NCBI RefSeq assembly: GCF_030052995.1
Contig: NZ_JASJPW010000001.1
Span: 2,284,001-2,348,000, forward strand
DNA length: 64,000 bases
Reading direction: 5' to 3'
DNA from: Gemmobacter sp. 24YEA27
GTDB taxonomy: Bacteria; Pseudomonadota; Alphaproteobacteria; Rhodobacterales; Rhodobacteraceae
Shown: positions 62,151 to 64,000 of the stretch, piece by piece
How positions within the stretch are numbered: the stretch's first letter is position 1
Layout: each line of letters begins with the position of its first letter
Program-made: the position numbers and the translations under genes
Notes under the pieces: generated by a model
The model's database searches: none
What the model saw: only the letters and a program-made list of their open reading frames with translations
Told to the model about the DNA's origin: nothing

Positions 62151-62164
62151 TAATTTGATCAAAT
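62151..62164. promoter_or_regulatory. Palindromic operator candidate upstream of the polyamine-type ligase cluster
   Basis: TAATTTGATCAAAT, identical over 14 bases to 27589-27602 and containing the 12-base palindrome ATTTGATCAAAT. It lies in the gap between the HisM-type permease stop (62173) and the second ligase gene, in AT-rich DNA. The interval 61948-62150 otherwise shows nothing I can identify. Confidence 0.5.
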
Positions 62165-62172
62165 ATAGGATA

Positions 62173-63003
62173 CTAGCGGATCAACTGAGGACGCAAGCGA
62201 ATTCTTTTCTTCTGATGCGAGGGGAGGTGACGGTTCAGCCGGCTGTTCACCAGGCCGAAGATCCCGATCAGCGTGAGTGTCAGGAGGATGAAATAGAAGG
62301 CGACGATCGGATAGGGGACAAAGGGGTTGAAGGTCTTGTCGGCGAAGTAATTCGCGTAATAGAGCGCGTCGCCGCGTTGCTGAAACGCCGGGAAACCTGA
62401 GAAGAACACCAGCGTCGTGGCGTGGAACAGAAAGATCGCCTCATTGGTATAGGCGGGCCAGCCGAGCCGCAGCATGGTCGGCCATTCGATGCGGAAAAAC
62501 CGGTCGCGCCCGGTGATACCATAGGCATCGGCGGCCTCGAGATCGCCTTTCGGCACGGTCATCAGCGCGCCGTAGAAGATCTCGGCACTATAGGCGGAGG
62601 TGTTGAGGAAAAGGGTGAGGGCCGCCCCCGCCCAAGCATTGGCCAGCCAGGCGGTCGGGAGGGTGAAGAGCCCAAATACATCGACCGAGCCGCGCAGCAC
62701 GGTGGTGATGAAGAAATACACGAGGAAGAACTGGATGAAGAGCGGCGAGCCGCGAAAGATGAAGATATACCACCCGGCGGGCTTGCGGATCCATTTATGG
62801 CGCGAGGCCTTGGCCATGGCGAGGCCGACGGCGAAAACAAAGCCGAGGGACAGCGCCAGCAGGCCGAAATAGAGGTTCCACAGCATCCCGGACCCGATCA
62901 GCACGAACTGATCGCAAAGCGAGATATTGGTGATGGGCAGTGCATTTTCGCCAAAGCCCAGCGAGCGCAGCCAATAGGCCTGAACAGTGTCCCAGCAAGT
63001 CAT
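62173..63003 (-). CDS. Polar amino acid-type ABC transporter permease (HisM-like)
   Basis: A 276-residue inner-membrane permease with about five spans. GSGMLWNLYFGLLALSLGF, FRGSPLFIQFFLVYF and the EAA loop EAADAYGITGRDRFFRIEWP place it in the HisM/GlnP family. It overlaps the HisQ-like gene by ATGA, so the two form a heterodimer. Polyamine importers are usually of the PotBC type, so the substrate here could be a basic amino acid or an amine; the neighbouring ligases suggest an amine (inference). Confidence 0.88.
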   Translation of the reverse strand: MTCWDTVQAYWLRSLGFGENALPITNISLCDQFVLIGSGMLWNLYFGLLALSLGFVFAVGLAMAKASRHKWIRKPAGWYIFIFRGSPLFIQFFLVYFFITTVLRGSVDVFGLFTLPTAWLANAWAGAALTLFLNTSAYSAEIFYGALMTVPKGDLEAADAYGITGRDRFFRIEWPTMLRLGWPAYTNEAIFLFHATTLVFFSGFPAFQQRGDALYYANYFADKTFNPFVPYPIVAFYFILLTLTLIGIFGLVNSRLNRHLPSHQKKRIRLRPQLIR

Positions 63004-63881
63004 GCCGCATCCTTCCTGAGGGTTTCGCCGGCGCGGGTGGCCTGGCCATGCGAAAGGCGGCGGGTAAGGCGGCCGAGGCCAATCTCGGAGACCCGGGTCA
63101 GCGCGAGGTAGAAGACCAGCAGGCCAAGGAAGTAATAAAGCCGCCAGTCACCATGCGGATAATCGAACCGCGCGGATTTCGACCCGCCCAGCTCGCGCGC
63201 CCAATAGACGATGTCCTGGATCCCCAGAAGGAACAGCAAGGGCGTCGCCTTGATCAGGATCAGCCAGAGATTTGACAGGCCGGGCAGGGCATAGGTCCAC
63301 ATCTGCGGCACCAGAATGCGGCGGAAGGTCTGACGCGGCGAGAGGCCATAGGCCTCGGCGGTTTCGATCTGGGCGCGCGGCACGGCATCCATCGCACCTT
63401 TCAGAACATTGGCCGCGAAAGCCCCGAAAACAATGGCAAATGTCAGCACGGCCAGCAGGAAGGCATAGGATTGGTGCACAAAGAGCGACGCGTTATTGGG
63501 CGGCACTTTCGCCGCCGGGCAGACGCGGAATTCAAGCCCCTGACGGATGGGTTCAGACCAGTCCGGACACCGGACCTGATGCATCAGCCATTCGATCCCC
63601 TGATCCAGCGCGATGACGAAGAACAGGAAAAAGACGATATCTGGCACACCGCGCACCATGGCGGTGTAGATCTTGCCGAGCCACCGGATCGGCGCGATAT
63701 GCGACCGCGCCGCCATGGCACCGCCAAAGCCAAAGGCCAGCGCTGCCGGGGCGGTCACCAGCAAGAGCGCCATCACCGTCAGGAAGGAGAAATAGAACTC
63801 CATATGTTTGGGCGTGGTGAGATAGCAGGAAAGCCAGCTCAGCCCTTCGATGGTCTTTGGATCGGCGCAGAATTCGAACAT
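63000..63881 (-). CDS. Polar amino acid-type ABC transporter permease (HisQ-like)
   Basis: Partner permease of 293 residues. KIYTAMVRGVPDIVFFLFF and the EAA loop QIETAEAYGLSPRQTFRRIL are diagnostic. A periplasmic insertion near residues 105-130 with two Cys (VRCPDWSE; FRVCPAAK) could hold a disulfide. The ATPase and binding protein are not seen and are expected beyond the right edge. Confidence 0.88.
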   Translation of the reverse strand: MFEFCADPKTIEGLSWLSCYLTTPKHMEFYFSFLTVMALLLVTAPAALAFGFGGAMAARSHIAPIRWLGKIYTAMVRGVPDIVFFLFFVIALDQGIEWLMHQVRCPDWSEPIRQGLEFRVCPAAKVPPNNASLFVHQSYAFLLAVLTFAIVFGAFAANVLKGAMDAVPRAQIETAEAYGLSPRQTFRRILVPQMWTYALPGLSNLWLILIKATPLLFLLGIQDIVYWARELGGSKSARFDYPHGDWRLYYFLGLLVFYLALTRVSEIGLGRLTRRLSHGQATRAGETLRKDAA

Positions 63882-64000
63882 GGGCTTGCCCTGGCGCGGC
63901 GGCTCCGGTCAGGGCATTCACAATGCGGCTGACCAGTGGCAGACGGGTGAGGAGGGGCACCTTGCCCCGGTCTGGGCGACCAGGCGCAAGGCGCGAAAGG
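63882..64000. other. Right edge, no supported gene
   Basis: 119 bases upstream of the HisQ-like gene on the minus strand. Two frames run off the edge; one ends about 40 bases before the permease start and might be the 3' end of the next transporter gene, but too little is visible to name it. Confidence 0.3.

Noticed and set aside
63553..63960. 135-residue minus-strand frame upstream of and overlapping the HisQ-like gene
   Set aside because: Mostly overlaps the permease gene in another frame and has no recognisable product.

Overview
The window looks like chromosomal DNA of a high-GC alphaproteobacterium of the Rhodobacteraceae (Rhodobacter/Paracoccus/Gemmobacter-like). The evidence is gene content and order: an alpha-E / ATP-grasp / transglutaminase / Anbu cluster, long-form PstC and PstA, a fumC-DUF4169 operon, a CheS-like-CheY-CheA-CheW-CheR chemotaxis operon, a choXWV-betIBA osmoprotectant locus, and SOS boxes of the alphaproteobacterial GTTC-N7-GTTC type. 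No rRNA, tRNA, CRISPR array, prophage or intact insertion sequence was seen. Apart from one scarred stretch (14.7-16.0 kb), this is ordinary densely packed core genome.

Layout. 0-6 kb: 5' end of glyQ, a DUF2189 membrane protein, psd-pssA (phosphatidylethanolamine synthesis), a VOC protein and the oligopeptidase pepF. 6.4-10.8 kb: the Anbu cluster, with two putative peptide-modifying proteins, a transglutaminase-like protease, the ancestral proteasome subunit Anbu and a small membrane protein. 11-13 kb: mmcB and a PA0069-type radical SAM gene, convergent, each with a LexA-type box. 13-14.7 kb: corrinoid protein (frameshifted) and DUF1638. 14.7-16.0 kb: debris containing an IS5-type transposase pseudogene and an alcohol dehydrogenase fragment. 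16-18.2 kb: fumC with three small genes. 18.4-21 kb: divergent DUF882 and L,D-transpeptidase wall genes. 21-23.6 kb: lpxD with its own acyl carrier protein and ketoacyl synthase. 23.6-33.6 kb: ialB, a HerA-like ATPase, an omega-aminotransferase, cysteine synthase, an MscS-type channel and alaX. 33.9-40.5 kb: an eight-gene minus-strand che operon. 40.7-44.1 kb: taurine-pyruvate aminotransferase, an acetyltransferase, a FucU/RbsD protein and ribokinase. 44.4-49.5 kb: pstCAB-phoU-phoB. 49.7-56.7 kb: choXWV divergent from betIBA, so that choline is imported and oxidised to glycine betaine. 57-64 kb: gamma-glutamyl-polyamine type genes (FAD oxidase, two glutamine synthetase-like ligases, class I amidotransferase) beside a HisQ/HisM-type importer that runs off the right edge.

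Two cross-cutting observations matter to anyone reusing this annotation. First, six genes (corrinoid protein, alaX, a small che gene, a GNAT acetyltransferase, pstA, the second glutamine synthetase-like gene) are each broken by a small frameshift. Five of these lie in G or C runs, which points to sequence error rather than biology. Second, an identical 14-base palindromic word lies upstream of the omega-aminotransferase (27.6 kb) and of the polyamine ligase cluster (62.2 kb), suggesting a shared regulator.

Product calls rest on recognising family motifs by eye; no database search was run.
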